From NCBI GenBank assembly GCA_037444025.1, contig JBBINE010000013.1, positions 1 to 29,486 of the forward strand: a stretch of 29,486 bases of DNA, read 5' to 3'. Shown piece after piece: positions 1 through 6,879 of the stretch. This DNA comes from JBBINE01 sp037444025. Lineage in GTDB: Bacteria > Patescibacteriota > Minisyncoccia > UBA6257 > HR35. The position numbers and the translations under genes are program-made. A model generated the notes under the pieces. That model worked only from the letters and a program-made list of their open reading frames with translations. It did no database searches and was not told the DNA's origin. Position 1 is the first letter of the stretch. Every line of letters begins with the position of its first letter.

Positions 1-1040
1 TTAGAACATGAGTGAGTTTCCCTATATTTATTTTGACCTGGCAGCCAAGTTTCAATATCATATTGCTTATAATCAGTAAAACCAATATCACCCGTACAAA
101 TTAAAACAACACGATAAGGTAAATTCAAAGCTTGCATAATTTTTTCTTGCACGGAAAGTAAAAATTCATGTTCTTGAGATGATTGCTCTGGTAAGGTAAA
201 ACTAAACATTTCTATTTTATCGAATTGATGAGTTCGTAAAATTCCCCTTACATCTTTACCATAACTTCCCGCTTCTCTTCTAAAACAAGTTGAAAATCCC
301 AAAAATCTCTTAGGGAGATCTTGTTCTTCTAAAATTTCATTAGCAAAATATGGTCCTATGGTATGTTCTGCGCTACCTATTAAGTAAAGTTCATCTTTAG
401 GAAGATAATATCTTTCTTCTTTTTGCTCCTCCGATAATCTTCCCATTCCTTTATAATATTGTTCTTTTATAAAAACAGGAGGAATAATTGGTATAAAATT
501 TTCTTCTATTAAAAGATCGTAGACAAACTGAATTAAAGCAAATTCTAATAAAACAGCTTCGTTCTTAAGGTAATAAAATCTAGAACCAGCTATTTCTCCC
601 GCTTTCTCAGTATCAATCAAATCATAAATTTTGCCTAATTCTATATGATCCTTTATTTGAAAATTAAAATGAGGTATCTTACCTACAACTTTAATAACCT
701 GATTTTCTCTTTCATCTTTACCTAAAGGAACATCGTCTGCATGAAGATTAGGTAGCTGATAAAGATATTCCTTTAAAATTTTTTCTTTTTCAGAATATTC
801 TTTCTCAATAGAAAATAATTCCTGTTTTTTTACTTTAATTTCTTTAATTAAATTAGGGTCTGGTTTTGTGATAGAGTTTTTGTTAATAAAAGATCTAATT
901 TCATTATTTTTTTTAATCAAGACATTAATTTCTTCTTTAAGATCGATAATCTTATCTACAATAGACGGATCGATTTGTCTGTTAACTAAGTTTTTTTTAT
1001 ACTTACCAGGATTTTTTACTAAATCTTTTAAATTAATCAT
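1..1040 (-). CDS. serS: Seryl-tRNA synthetase (3' end missing)
   Basis: Charges tRNA-Ser with serine in the cytoplasm (class II synthetase). Reading the minus strand from the ATG at 1040-1038 gives about 346 residues before the window edge, out of a usual length of about 420-430, so roughly the last 80 are lost. The N-terminal part is a charged helical hairpin (tRNA-binding arm), and the catalytic domain follows. Motif 2 is clear (FRREAGSYGKDVRGILRTHQ), followed by a GDIGFTDYKQYDIETW segment typical of the SerRS active site. The start is supported by the family N-terminus MINLKDLVKNP. It is divergent from the FtsQ-like gene with a 25-bp spacer. A TATAAT on this strand (1051-1056) lies 10 nt before the ATG, so the leader would be very short. 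The window also holds a tRNA-Ser (6766-6849). Confidence 0.95.
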   Translation of the reverse strand, partial: MINLKDLVKNPGKYKKNLVNRQIDPSIVDKIIDLKEEINVLIKKNNEIRSFINKNSITKPDPNLIKEIKVKKQELFSIEKEYSEKEKILKEYLYQLPNLHADDVPLGKDERENQVIKVVGKIPHFNFQIKDHIELGKIYDLIDTEKAGEIAGSRFYYLKNEAVLLEFALIQFVYDLLIEENFIPIIPPVFIKEQYYKGMGRLSEEQKEERYYLPKDELYLIGSAEHTIGPYFANEILEEQDLPKRFLGFSTCFRREAGSYGKDVRGILRTHQFDKIEMFSFTLPEQSSQEHEFLLSVQEKIMQALNLPYRVVLICTGDIGFTDYKQYDIETWLPGQNKYRETHSCS

Positions 1041-1065
1041 TTATAATCAAATTATAAATTACAAA

Positions 1066-1749
1066 ATGAAGAAAAGAAAAAATTATAAAAAAATTAGATT
1101 ATCTTTCGTTTTTATATTAATTTTTATACTTGGTTTTTTTTATTTAACTTATTTTTATCACTACGAAAAAATTAATATCGAACCACCGGAGCTAAAACCA
1201 TATTTAACTCCCTACCTCGAAAACAAAAACCCAATCACTATTTATCCAGCTTTAAAATTAATTTTGAAAGATTTTCCGCAAATATTAAGAATAAAAACTA
1301 CTCATAATATTTTTCGCAAAGAAATTTCTCTAAAAATAACTCAAACTACATTAATAGCTAAGATATGTGATTTAAAAAAATGTTTTTACTTAGACAACCA
1401 CGCTAGAATTCTAGATGTTAAAAAAGATTTATCTACAAACAAACAGCTTTTAGAAATTAAATCATATTTAGATATTAAAGATAATAGCAATCTTCATCCT
1501 TTGTTAAAAAACGCTTTACTCAACATTTTTGAGTTTGCTAATTATTTTGGGATTTCTTTAAAACAAATAAAAATCTACTCCAATTTTGATTTAGGAGTTA
1601 TTGATAATAAAAATCGTGAATTTCTTTTTGATCCTCATAGAGATATAGAAGAACAAATCAAAAAATTTTATCTTTTTATAGAAAAAATAAAAGACGATCA
1701 AGCTCAAAGAATTGACTTACGAATTTACCAGAAAATCTACTTTAAATAA
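1066..1749 (+). CDS. ftsQ: FtsQ/DivIB-like cell division membrane protein
   Basis: Probable bitopic divisome protein of the FtsQ/DivIB type (227 aa). It has a basic N-terminus (MKKRKNYKK), one transmembrane helix at about residues 12-30, a POTRA-like extracytoplasmic region, and a C-terminus IDLRIYQKIYFK that resembles the conserved FtsQ ending (IDLRF..rvyyK). The ORF stays open upstream to 868, but that part is antisense to serS and makes no family sense, so I chose the ATG at 1066. A TATAAA at 1053-1058 lies 7 nt before it, suggesting a leaderless or nearly leaderless mRNA. The gene is detached from ftsW and murG, which sit about 12-13 kb away. Sequence similarity in this family is weak, so the call rests on architecture and the C-terminal motif. 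Confidence 0.72.
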   Translation: MKKRKNYKKIRLSFVFILIFILGFFYLTYFYHYEKINIEPPELKPYLTPYLENKNPITIYPALKLILKDFPQILRIKTTHNIFRKEISLKITQTTLIAKICDLKKCFYLDNHARILDVKKDLSTNKQLLEIKSYLDIKDNSNLHPLLKNALLNIFEFANYFGISLKQIKIYSNFDLGVIDNKNREFLFDPHRDIEEQIKKFYLFIEKIKDDQAQRIDLRIYQKIYFK

Positions 1750-1761
1750 AAAATTAAAAAC

Positions 1762-1932
1762 TTAAATATTTTTTGATTGTCGAGGAGGAAGACATTCTCG
1801 ATGATATATGGGTCTATTTAAGTCAGGCAAAAAGGGTAATTCAGTAATTTCCTTTCCACATTTAGCACAAACCCACTTCTCTCCTGATCTAGGATGAAAA
1901 GTCCTCCTCGTATTTCTAGAATTTTTAAACAT
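1762..1932 (-). CDS. Small CxxC-x18-HxxC zinc-ribbon-like protein
   Basis: A 56-aa protein with a basic N-terminus (MFKNSRNTRRTFHPRSGEKW), then CAKCGKEITELPFLP...RPIYHREC and a short tail. The spacing CxxC-x18-HxxC with 'PF.P...RPIY' between the ligands resembles the small 'CxxC-x17-CxxC' zinc-binding proteins that are frequent in CPR genomes. Here the third ligand would be His instead of Cys. The function is unknown; a nucleic-acid-binding role is inferred only from the zinc ribbon and basic residues. It is convergent with the FtsQ-like gene (12-bp gap) and has its own promoter and a long structured 5' leader (1933-2030), which is unusual in this otherwise leader-poor window. Confidence 0.75.
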   Translation of the reverse strand: MFKNSRNTRRTFHPRSGEKWVCAKCGKEITELPFLPDLNRPIYHRECLPPRQSKNI

Positions 1933-2030
1933 CAGCCGAGGAACTTCCTTTTATTTTTTATTTTTATTAATTGTTGACCTTTGGTCAAAGACTGCCGCGG
2001 ACAAGAAAGTCCCTCGGCTCTTTGTTAACA
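1933..2030 (-). promoter_or_regulatory. Structured 5' leader RNA ahead of the zinc-ribbon gene
   Basis: The approximately 98-nt leader between the predicted start of transcription and the ATG at 1932 can fold on itself. AGCCGAGGGACUU (2019-2007) pairs with AAGUUCCUCGGCU (1946-1934), giving 13 bp that end one base before the AUG and cover the only Shine-Dalgarno-like GGAAG. The single non-Watson-Crick position is G-U in the minus-strand RNA but A-C in the plus-strand RNA, which favours minus-strand transcription. Inside the loop are UUGACC-AAA-GGUCAA (a 6-bp hairpin) and GGAC-UUUCUU-GUCC, which would compete with the outer stem. The GC-rich stems stand out from the A/T-rich surroundings. The regulatory role is inferred. 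Confidence 0.55.
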
Positions 2031-2036
2031 TTTATA

Positions 2037-2064
2037 ATTATAGCAAAATTTTTAGATAAGACAA
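2037..2064 (-). promoter_or_regulatory. Sigma70-type promoter for the zinc-ribbon gene
   Basis: On the minus strand, TTGTCT (2064-2059) is followed after 16 nt by TATAAT (2042-2037), with an extended -10 TGC directly in front. Transcription would start near 2030, just before the leader stem. It overlaps the divergent khpA promoter, so the two may compete for RNA polymerase. Confidence 0.55.
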
Positions 2065-2078
2065 ATTTTTGGTATAAT
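2051..2078 (+). promoter_or_regulatory. Promoter for khpA
   Basis: An extended -10 element, TGG-TATAAT (TATAAT at 2073-2078), is preceded by a weak -35 (TTTAGA, 2051-2056; 16-nt spacer). It would give an approximately 40-nt leader before the khpA ATG at 2127. It lies face to face with the promoter of the zinc-ribbon gene. Confidence 0.5.
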
Positions 2079-2126
2079 AAATTAAAAAATTATAGAAGTC
2101 GATAGTAAGAAAAAGAAATTCTAAAG

Positions 2127-2450
2127 ATGGATAAACCTATTTATCAGGAAATATTAGAAAACATCCTTAAAGCCATAGTTAATCACCCTGATGAAGTAAA
2201 AATCCAAAGAATTATTGATGAAATGGGAGTATTATTAAAAATAAAAGTACACCCCCAAGATATGGGTTTGATCCTAGGAAGAAAAGGTGAAAATATTAAG
2301 TCAATTAAAAATATCATAAGATCCATAGGTATTAAAAACCATGCTCGAGTTAATCTTAAAATAGAAGAACCTACACCATTGGAAAGATCAATGGCTCAAA
2401 AATCTATTTCTCGAAGCGAAGATATAATTAAAGAATTAAAAGAGAATTAA
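2127..2450 (+). CDS. khpA: KH-domain RNA-binding protein (KhpA-like)
   Basis: A 107-aa single-domain KH protein. The helix-turn-helix signature is GLILGRKGENIKSIKNI, with the RNA-binding GxxG loop as GRKG (residues 51-54), followed by the terminal beta strand (ARVNLKIEEP). In other bacteria KhpA works with KhpB/Jag as a global RNA chaperone linked to cell size and division. The protein is longer than the usual 75-80 aa, with a short N-terminal extension and a charged C-terminal helix (residues 85-107). It is convergent with the DNA glycosylase gene: the two stop codons overlap by 4 bp, and there is no room for a terminator between them. Confidence 0.85.
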   Translation: MDKPIYQEILENILKAIVNHPDEVKIQRIIDEMGVLLKIKVHPQDMGLILGRKGENIKSIKNIIRSIGIKNHARVNLKIEEPTPLERSMAQKSISRSEDIIKELKEN

Positions 2451-3163
2451 TTTTTCGAAACCCATAAATTATTTTTAAGATAGAATCTCCACAGTTTATC
2501 TTTGTATTCTTGAGCATAATCAATTCCTATTCTTTTACTTTTTGCTATTTTTTTATTTTTATTTTCTTTGATATGGTTTAAAAATTTATAACCTTTTTTA
2601 TTAAGACAAGAAAGAAAATTCTTGCTTAGCCATATCCTTTTACTTTGACATAAATCTTCTCCCCAAAAAAATTTATCAAGTTTCATTTCCTGACAAACTT
2701 TTCCTGGTCCTTTGGGATTTTGTAAATTTAATATTGGTTCTAAACTTCTGATTAAAATACATTCGGGATAACCTTCTTTAAAAGTTGTAATATTTAGCTG
2801 ATAATATTTACCATATACTAAATAGATATATATAAGTCCTCCCCTTAAATATTCCGCTAAGTTTCTTGGGGTTAATTTGGCATTTTTTAATTGAGATATC
2901 TTCTTTACGAAAGATTCTTTATCTTCTATATAATTTTTAATCTTTTTCCATTGAGATTCAATTATTTTTAATTTTTCTCTAAAAGACTGCTCTTTTTTTG
3001 CATAAGCATGAGAAGCTTTATCTTTAGGCCCTAAATAAACCTCAACTTCAATAATTTTTCCTATTAAAATCTTGTTTTTTAACTTTCGTATGAGATAGGT
3101 ACCAAGTATATTTTTAGCTACTTCAAAAGTAGGATGAGTAAAAAAATCTCTTTTTAATCTCAT
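2447..3163 (-). CDS. AAG/MPG-family DNA-3-methyladenine glycosylase
   Basis: Base-excision repair enzyme that removes alkylated or deaminated purines. Family blocks are visible: IGKIIEVEVYLGPKDKASHAY (Glu41 as the likely catalytic base, Tyr43), TPRN (98-101), RGGLIYIYLVYGKYYQLNI (107-125), ILIRSLEP (136-143), GPGK (152-155) and a C-terminal SKRIGIDYA...LWRFY. Between HAY and TPRN there is an additional highly charged stretch of about 40 residues (58-97), predicted helical, where the family normally has only a few residues. The ATG overlaps the rplW stop (4-bp overlap), so it is translationally coupled to the S10 ribosomal operon, in the place where rplB is expected. Repair of heat-driven base damage would suit a thermophile (inference). 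Confidence 0.88.
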   Translation of the reverse strand: MRLKRDFFTHPTFEVAKNILGTYLIRKLKNKILIGKIIEVEVYLGPKDKASHAYAKKEQSFREKLKIIESQWKKIKNYIEDKESFVKKISQLKNAKLTPRNLAEYLRGGLIYIYLVYGKYYQLNITTFKEGYPECILIRSLEPILNLQNPKGPGKVCQEMKLDKFFWGEDLCQSKRIWLSKNFLSCLNKKGYKFLNHIKENKNKKIAKSKRIGIDYAQEYKDKLWRFYLKNNLWVSKN

Positions 3164-3552
3164 TCAAACAAAGGAATTTTTTCTCCTTCTTTGAGTTGAA
3201 TAATTGCTTTTTTAAATTTTTTTCTAATACTTTTTATTTTACTCATGCCTCTCTCTCTTCTATGATAATTAATTAAATAAATTTTTAAAACATTAACATT
3301 AAACATTTCTCTAATCATTTTTTTTATTTGTGCTCTATTTGCTTCTCCTTCTATTCCAAAAACATATTTTCCCTGTTTAGCTAAAGCTAAGCTTTTCTCA
3401 GTAATTAAGGGATAAATTTTAAAATTATCTTCAACTTTTATAAATTCTACCTTTCCCCCTTTTTCTGTTCCTGCAATTTCTTTTTTTGTTTCCTCACTTC
3501 TATCCTCTTTTTCCTTTCTTCCCCAAACTTTTTTAAAAAAATTAAACTTCAT
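3160..3552 (-). CDS. rplW: Ribosomal protein uL23
   Basis: 50S protein beside the nascent-chain exit tunnel, a docking site for trigger factor and SRP. The core runs from about residue 45 (KIYPLITEKSLALAKQGKY) through NRAQIKKMIREMFNVNVLKIYLINYH, the usual uL23 fold. At 130 aa it is longer than the typical 95-100 because of a basic and acidic N-terminal extension (residues 1-42). The start MKFNFFKK is the only sensible Met. It follows rplD by 19 bp and overlaps the start of the DNA glycosylase gene by 4 bp. Confidence 0.95.
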   Translation of the reverse strand: MKFNFFKKVWGRKEKEDRSEETKKEIAGTEKGGKVEFIKVEDNFKIYPLITEKSLALAKQGKYVFGIEGEANRAQIKKMIREMFNVNVLKIYLINYHRRERGMSKIKSIRKKFKKAIIQLKEGEKIPLFE

Positions 3553-3571
3553 TTCTTTTGTTTTTTAGGTC

Positions 3572-4234
3572 TTACAGTTTTTTTATTCTTACTTTATTAT
3601 TAATAAAATTTTTTTTAATAACTTCAATTGCCCCAGTAGTTAAAAAAATATATTTATGTTTTAGAATTTCTAGTAAATTTAAATTACGAGCTTCCATGGC
3701 ATCAGCATAAGGAAGATTTCTAACCGCTTTCAAAATATTAGCGTTATTATTTTCAATAACTAATAAAGCTGTTTCTCTTTTCTTTTTCTTGTTAGGAGAA
3801 AGAAATTTAGCAAAAAAAGTATCAAAATCTTTAGTCTTAGAACCTTCTGTTTTATCCACTACTTTAATTAAATTTTTCCTTAATTTTTCTGCCAAAGTGA
3901 CCAAGAGTGCTTTAGTTTTCATTTTTTTATTAATTCTAATCTGTTTTTTTTCTTCGTTCCTGGGACCAAAAGTTACTCCCCCACCACGCCATATAGGAGA
4001 TCTAATTGAAGAATGCCTGGCTCTACCTGTTCCTTTTTGCCTCCACGGTTTTCTTCCTCCACCTCTTACCTCACCTCTTGTTTTAGTATGAGCATAAGGA
4101 TAAAATTTATTTAATAAATACCATCTCATTACTTGATGAACCAAAGCAGGATTAAACTTCAAATTTGCAATTTCATCTGGAAAATCCACCTCTCCAATCT
4201 TCTCTCCTTTGAAATTATTTAAATCTATTTTCAT
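3572..4234 (-). CDS. rplD: Ribosomal protein uL4
   Basis: 50S protein lining the exit tunnel; in some bacteria it also autoregulates the S10 operon. The diagnostic stretch is TKTRGEVRGGGRKPWRQKGTGRARHSS (about residues 49-75), followed by PIWRGGGVTFGP. The length (220 aa) is normal. It sits 5 bp after rplC and 19 bp before rplW, as in the canonical S10 operon. Confidence 0.96.
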   Translation of the reverse strand: MKIDLNNFKGEKIGEVDFPDEIANLKFNPALVHQVMRWYLLNKFYPYAHTKTRGEVRGGGRKPWRQKGTGRARHSSIRSPIWRGGGVTFGPRNEEKKQIRINKKMKTKALLVTLAEKLRKNLIKVVDKTEGSKTKDFDTFFAKFLSPNKKKKRETALLVIENNNANILKAVRNLPYADAMEARNLNLLEILKHKYIFLTTGAIEVIKKNFINNKVRIKKL

Positions 4235-4239
4235 TTTTT

Positions 4240-4890
4240 TTAATTTTTAATTTCTTGCTTTTTTATATCTTTACTGTAAGCAAAATAAAAATTACCTTTA
4301 TTACTTATAATATTACTTTTTATCTCTACTAAAGTTTTTCTTGGACCAGGTATGCTTCCTTTAATCAAAATAAGATTCTTTTCTGGTATTATTTTAACAA
4401 CTTCAAGATTTTTAATGTTCACCCTCTTAGGAGAAATTCTTCCTGCCATCTTAAGACCCTTTCTTACTCTCTGAGGCCATCTTTGACCAATAGAACCAGG
4501 ATGTCTTTCTCTGTCTTCTTGTCCATGCGTTCTCGGACCTCCAGAAAATCCATGTCTTTTAACTACACCAGCAAAACCTTTAGCTTTTTTTCTGGAAACT
4601 ATATTAACTCTATCACCTTCTTGGAAAAAATCTACTTTTACTTCATCGCCTTTTTTAAGATCGACATTTACCGGTAATCTAAATTCCTTTATAAAATTAA
4701 ATTTATTTTTTTTATTTTTTTCAAAACCTAATTTGACCCTTGCGTAACCAGAGTCATTTTTTTCTTTTATATCTAAAACTTGACAAGGACCAGCTTCGAT
4801 AACGGTCACTGGAACAAATTCATTTTCTTTAAAAATTGTCATCATTCCTATCTTTTTTCCCAAAATAAACTTTAACCTCAAATTATCCAT
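4240..4890 (-). CDS. rplC: Ribosomal protein uL3
   Basis: 50S assembly-initiating protein whose loop reaches toward the peptidyl transferase centre. The N-terminus FILGKKIGMMTIF and the central block GFAGVVKRHGFSGGPRTHGQ, followed by RHPGSIGQRWPQRVRKGLKMAGR, are family signatures. The length is 216 aa. It is separated from rpsJ by 81 bp, more than most pairs in this operon, and that spacer holds a possible internal promoter. Confidence 0.96.
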   Translation of the reverse strand: MDNLRLKFILGKKIGMMTIFKENEFVPVTVIEAGPCQVLDIKEKNDSGYARVKLGFEKNKKNKFNFIKEFRLPVNVDLKKGDEVKVDFFQEGDRVNIVSRKKAKGFAGVVKRHGFSGGPRTHGQEDRERHPGSIGQRWPQRVRKGLKMAGRISPKRVNIKNLEVVKIIPEKNLILIKGSIPGPRKTLVEIKSNIISNKGNFYFAYSKDIKKQEIKN

Positions 4891-4927
4891 TTTATTTATC
4901 TTAATCTAAGAAAAATAAATAAGATGA

Positions 4928-4955
4928 ATTTTATATTTTAGATAAAAAATTTCAA
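4928..4955 (-). promoter_or_regulatory. Possible internal promoter ahead of rplC
   Basis: In the 81-bp rpsJ-rplC spacer the minus strand reads TTGAAA (4955-4950), a 16-nt spacer and TAAAAT (4933-4928). The region is extremely A/T-rich, so such hexamers arise easily by chance. Confidence 0.3.
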
Positions 4956-4971
4956 TTAAATTAAAACAAAT

Positions 4972-5301
4972 TTATTGAATAATCTTTATTTCTACCTCCA
5001 CTCCTGCAGGTAAATCTAAAGAAGAAAAAAGTTCTAAAATTCGCGCCGGTGGATCAATAACATCAAATATTCTTTTATGAACTCGCATTTCAAACTGCTC
5101 CATGCTTTTCTTATAAATAAAAGGAGAGCGATTTACCGTATACCTTTTAAATTCTGTTGGTAAAGGTATAGGGCCTCTTACCTCTATTCCTTCTTTTAAA
5201 AATAAATCAGCTATCTGCTTCAAAGACTTATCCAATAATCTATGATCATATGATTTAAATCTAAGTCTAACAATCTGTTTTTTCTTTTCTTGTGTTTTCA
5301 T
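4972..5301 (-). CDS. rpsJ: Ribosomal protein uS10
   Basis: 30S protein that also acts as NusE in transcription antitermination. The fold is recognised from IVRLRFKSYDHRLLDKSLKQI, the GPIPLPT turn, the RSPFIYKKSMEQFEMRVHKR segment and LPAGVEVEIKI at the end. At 109 aa it is close to the usual 100-105. It is the first ribosomal gene after tuf (51-bp spacer), the classic tuf-S10 junction of the str/S10 super-operon. Confidence 0.96.
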   Translation of the reverse strand: MKTQEKKKQIVRLRFKSYDHRLLDKSLKQIADLFLKEGIEVRGPIPLPTEFKRYTVNRSPFIYKKSMEQFEMRVHKRIFDVIDPPARILELFSSLDLPAGVEVEIKIIQ

Positions 5302-5352
5302 TTTTTAACCCCAAAACAATATTGGTGTTCAATCAAAGCATTGATGCTTCCA

Positions 5353-6549
5353 CTATGATATTATTTTGGTAACTACGCCTGCACCCACGGTTCTTCCACC
5401 TTCACGAATAGCAAATCTCATAGATTCCTCTAAAGCAATAGGATAGATAAGTTTTACAACCATTTTAGCATTATCTCCAGGCATAACGGCTTCAATTCCT
5501 TCGGGCAAAGTAATTTCTCCGGTTACGTCTGTAGTTCTAATATAGAATTGAGGTTTATATCCTGTGTGAAAAGGAGTATGTCTACCACCTTCTTCAGCTC
5601 GCAAAACGTAAACTTCAGCTTCAAACTCGGTATGTGGACTAATACTTCCTGGTTTAGCTACTACCATTCCTCTCTCTACATCTTCCTTTTTTACACCTCT
5701 AAGAAGAATACCAACATTATCTCCAGGAATAGCTTCATCTAAATCTTTATGAAACATTTGAATTCCAGTTACCACTGTTTTTATAGTATCGTGGCCCATC
5801 CCTACTATTTCAACCTCCTCGTTTACTTTAATCTTTCCTCTTTCTACTCTTCCGGTAACCACAGTACCTCTTCCTTCGATAGAAAAAATATCTTCAATAG
5901 GAAGCAAGAATGGTTTATCCACTTCTCTTACAGGCTCTGGAATATAACTGTCTAGAGCGTCTAAAAGCTCTAAAATTGGCTTAGCCCATTCATCCTCTAG
6001 AGACTTAGCTTCTACTGCTTTTAGTGCCGAGCCTTTAATAACGGGTACCTCATCTCCAGGATAACCGTACTTCTTTAATTCCGAGCGTACATCTTCTTCT
6101 ACCAAATCAATAAGTTCTTTATCTGGAACCATATCAACTTTATTAATAAAAACAATGATATAAGGTACATTAACTTGTCTAGCAAGTAAAATATGCTCTC
6201 TTGTTTGAGCCATAACACCATCGTTAGCAGCTACAACCAAAATAGCACCATCCATTTGAGCAGCACCAACAATCATATTCTTAATATAGTCAACATGACC
6301 AGGAGCATCAATATGAGCATAATGCCTTTTTTCAGTTTCGTACTCGCAGTGGTGAATATTAATAGTAATACCTCGAGCTTTTTCTTCCGGTGCTTTATCT
6401 ATTTCTTCGTAACTCAAAGCCTTTTCTACTAAACCTTTAAGTTTTAATATATGCAAAATAGCAGAAGTTAAAGTTGTTTTTCCGTGATCAATGTGACCTA
6501 TAGTTCCAACGTTAATATGAGGTTTTACTCTTTCAAATTTTGTGGCCAT
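5353..6549 (-). CDS. tuf: Elongation factor Tu
   Basis: GTPase that delivers aminoacyl-tRNA to the ribosomal A site (398 aa). G1 is GHIDHGKT (18-25), G3 is DAPGH (81-85), G4 is NKVD (136-139) and G5 is around GSALKA. Domains 2 and 3 follow with GRGTVVTGRVERG and GGRHTPF. The frame is open up to 6579, but the family N-terminus MATKFERVKPHINVGTIGH fixes the start at 6549. G3 reads DAPGHVDY instead of the usual bacterial DCPGHADY, and the next block is AANDGVMAQT instead of AADGPMPQT; both are mild departures, with the catalytic His kept. It heads the S10 cluster behind its own strong promoter. Confidence 0.97.
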   Translation of the reverse strand: MATKFERVKPHINVGTIGHIDHGKTTLTSAILHILKLKGLVEKALSYEEIDKAPEEKARGITINIHHCEYETEKRHYAHIDAPGHVDYIKNMIVGAAQMDGAILVVAANDGVMAQTREHILLARQVNVPYIIVFINKVDMVPDKELIDLVEEDVRSELKKYGYPGDEVPVIKGSALKAVEAKSLEDEWAKPILELLDALDSYIPEPVREVDKPFLLPIEDIFSIEGRGTVVTGRVERGKIKVNEEVEIVGMGHDTIKTVVTGIQMFHKDLDEAIPGDNVGILLRGVKKEDVERGMVVAKPGSISPHTEFEAEVYVLRAEEGGRHTPFHTGYKPQFYIRTTDVTGEITLPEGIEAVMPGDNAKMVVKLIYPIALEESMRFAIREGGRTVGAGVVTKIIS

Positions 6550-6631
6550 TTTAAAAAAAATTAAAAAATATTTAAACACGACCGTTTTTTAATTTAAAGA
6601 AAATAAAATTAATCTTTTTAATAATTTCAAT

Positions 6632-6660
6632 ATTTTAATTGATTTTTTAAAAAAAGTCAA
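6632..6660 (-). promoter_or_regulatory. Strong promoter for the tuf-rpsJ-rplCDW operon
   Basis: The minus strand reads TTGACT (6660-6655), exactly 17 nt, then TAAAAT (6637-6632): near-consensus sigma70 elements. Transcription would start near 6625, leaving a 70-80 nt A/T-rich leader before the tuf ATG at 6549. The rest of the 6550-6765 spacer shows only A/T-rich sequence. Confidence 0.65.
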
Positions 6661-6765
6661 TATTTAAAATAATTGTTTTTTTCTTTGGTGGTATTATATT
6701 TTCCCCTTTTTTATTTTTTTATTTAATTATTAATACTTTTTCTTGATTTGACTAGCTATCAATAG

Positions 6766-6849
6766 CGGAGGGGGTGGGACTCGAACCCACAAGGGCTTTC
6801 GCCCACTGGTTTTCAAGACCAGCGCCTTAACCAATTCAGCCACCCCTCC
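6766..6849 (-). tRNA. tRNA-Ser (anticodon UGA)
   Basis: A complete class II tRNA on the minus strand. The acceptor stem GGAGGGG/CCCCTCC is 7 bp with discriminator G. The anticodon stem is CTGGT/ACCAG around the loop CTTGAAA (anticodon TGA). The variable arm is long (GGGC-GAAA-GCCC), and the T arm is GTGGG-TTCGAGT-CCCAC. The 3' CCA is not encoded. GC content is about 61 % (51 of 84), far above the surrounding DNA. A small inverted repeat (GCTAT/ATAGC, 6755-6766) touches the 3' end and may mark processing. It lies between pyrD and tuf on the same strand. Confidence 0.96.
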
Positions 6850-6879
6850 ATTAAAATTATTTTATCACAGCAGAAAAAT

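Noticed and set aside
868..1065. Upstream extension of the FtsQ-like frame
   Set aside because: These 66 codons are antisense to serS. The basic N-terminus and membrane helix start at the Met at 1066, preceded by a -10-like box.
1933..2030. SRP RNA, tmRNA or RNase P RNA in the GC-rich spacer
   Set aside because: It is too short, and the conserved core motifs of these RNAs are not present; the pairing pattern fits a cis-acting leader better.
3789..4091. 100-aa plus-strand reading frame opposite rplD
   Set aside because: It is a shadow of the conserved uL4 gene, with no family resemblance and no promoter.
5302..5352. Inverted repeats in the tuf-rpsJ spacer (AAGCAT/ATGCTT and CAATATTG)
   Set aside because: They are short stems without a T tract, so not a convincing terminator; operon continuity across this spacer is expected. 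No known L4-type leader is recognisable.
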